The notes below the pieces were generated by a model that was given only the letters and a program-made list of their open reading frames with translations, did no database searches and was not told the origin of the DNA. Made by a program: the position numbers and the translations under genes. This document shows positions 36,794-37,006 of a DNA stretch of 37,006 bases, piece by piece. This DNA is from Pseudomonadota bacterium (GTDB taxonomy: Bacteria > Pseudomonadota > Gammaproteobacteria > Burkholderiales > Burkholderiaceae_C): assembly GCA_021841865.1 (NCBI GenBank), contig JAKCDM010000019.1, forward strand, positions 1-37,006. The letters run 5' to 3'. Position 1 is the stretch's first letter. Every line of letters begins with the position of its first letter.

Positions 36794-36827
36794 TGCAACA
36801 CACCCATTTGGGCCGCGTGGTGTTGCA
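36794..36827. other. 8-bp inverted repeat upstream of the DUF1328 gene
   Basis: TGCAACAC (36794-36801) is exactly inverted as GTGTTGCA (36820-36827), centres 26 bases apart. It lies upstream of the -10-like box at 36760 and downstream of the 5S terminator, so it could be an operator for the small stress-type gene. Weak evidence. Confidence 0.3.
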
Positions 36828-36873
36828 TCTCCGCACTCGGCCATCGGGTGGTCGCGATGCTTCTCGGCGGCCC

Positions 36874-36907
36874 AAAACAAAAAGCCCGGCTACTTGCGTA
36901 GCCGGGC
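36874..36907 (-). terminator. Intrinsic terminator of the rRNA operon
   Basis: On the minus strand a perfect 10-bp stem GCCCGGCTAC / GTAGCCGGGC (36884-36893 with 36898-36907) around GCAA is followed by TTTTTGTTTT (36883-36874). Located about 33 bases past the 5S rRNA 3' end. Textbook rho-independent terminator. Confidence 0.93.
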
Positions 36908-36940
36908 CGGGTTTCTCTGAGCGTGGAGCTCGGAAGAGGG

Positions 36941-37006
36941 AGCCTGACGATGTCCTACTTTCACACGCGAATGCGCACTATCATCGGCGCTGAGGCGTTT
37001 CACGGT
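36941..37006 (-). rRNA. rrf: 5S ribosomal RNA, 3' part (runs off the window)
   Basis: The minus strand reads GTGAAACGCCTCAGCGCCGA, then a divergent helix, then GTAGGACATCGTCAGGC, matching the second half of betaproteobacterial 5S rRNA (the GTGAAACGCC...AGCGCCGATG and AGTAGG...GCC blocks). The 5' half and presumably 23S and 16S lie beyond the right edge. The exact 3' end is uncertain by a few bases. Confidence 0.92.

Overview
This is a high-GC chromosomal segment of a betaproteobacterium, most likely Burkholderiales. The evidence is the envelope/translation gene order rpsB-tsf-pyrH-frr-uppS-cdsA-dxr-rseP-bamA-skp-lpxD-fabZ-lpxA-lpxB-rnhB, the head-to-head ppsA/ppsR pair, a DUF3422 gene and the 5S rRNA 3' sequence. 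Genus cannot be fixed from the sequence alone. There is no prophage, insertion sequence, CRISPR array or tRNA gene. Almost all genes sit in tight operons with ATGA-type start/stop overlaps.

Layout. (1) 1-5555: the 5' end of rpsF with its promoter; ppsA (PEP synthase) diverging from ppsR, the kinase/pyrophosphorylase that controls it; a degenerate DegV-like gene; then the tail of the large minus-strand operon. (2) 4770-20158, minus strand: about 15 kb from the rpsB promoter through translation factors (S2, EF-Ts, RRF), UMP kinase, undecaprenyl-PP and CDP-diacylglycerol synthesis, the DXP pathway, RseP, BamA, Skp and the lipid A genes, ending with RNase HII and a SPOUT RNA methylase. It couples translation to outer-membrane building. 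(3) 20303-24848: DUF3422, rlmB with a YbbA-type ABC ATPase, tesA back-to-back with that ATPase, and mnmH (tRNA 2-selenouridine synthase). (4) 24863-32095, minus strand: a six-gene hydrogenase-4-like membrane complex (HyfB, C, E, F, G, I homologues). (5) 32096-32423: a ribbon-helix-helix regulator diverging from that operon across a compact concentric dyad. (6) 32424-35837: a REP-like repeat block, a secreted clostripain-family lipoprotein and dusA with a 15-bp tandem repeat upstream. (7) 36014-37006: a hemerythrin-like protein, a small DUF1328 membrane protein, and the terminator and 3' end of a 5S rRNA gene on the minus strand.

The most interesting part is region 4-5. The large subunit has the fold and length of a group 4 hydrogenase/NuoCD protein, but by manual alignment all four cysteines that would hold Ni-Fe are replaced (Ser210, Ser213, Ser501, Gly504). 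The small subunit keeps the four cysteines for the proximal 4Fe-4S cluster. The operon has no ferredoxin-like subunit and no HyfD homologue. This fits the energy-converting-hydrogenase-related (Ehr) class, whose function is unknown. The divergent RHH gene and the 49-bp concentric palindrome between the two start codons suggest a dedicated regulator with an operator that covers both promoters.
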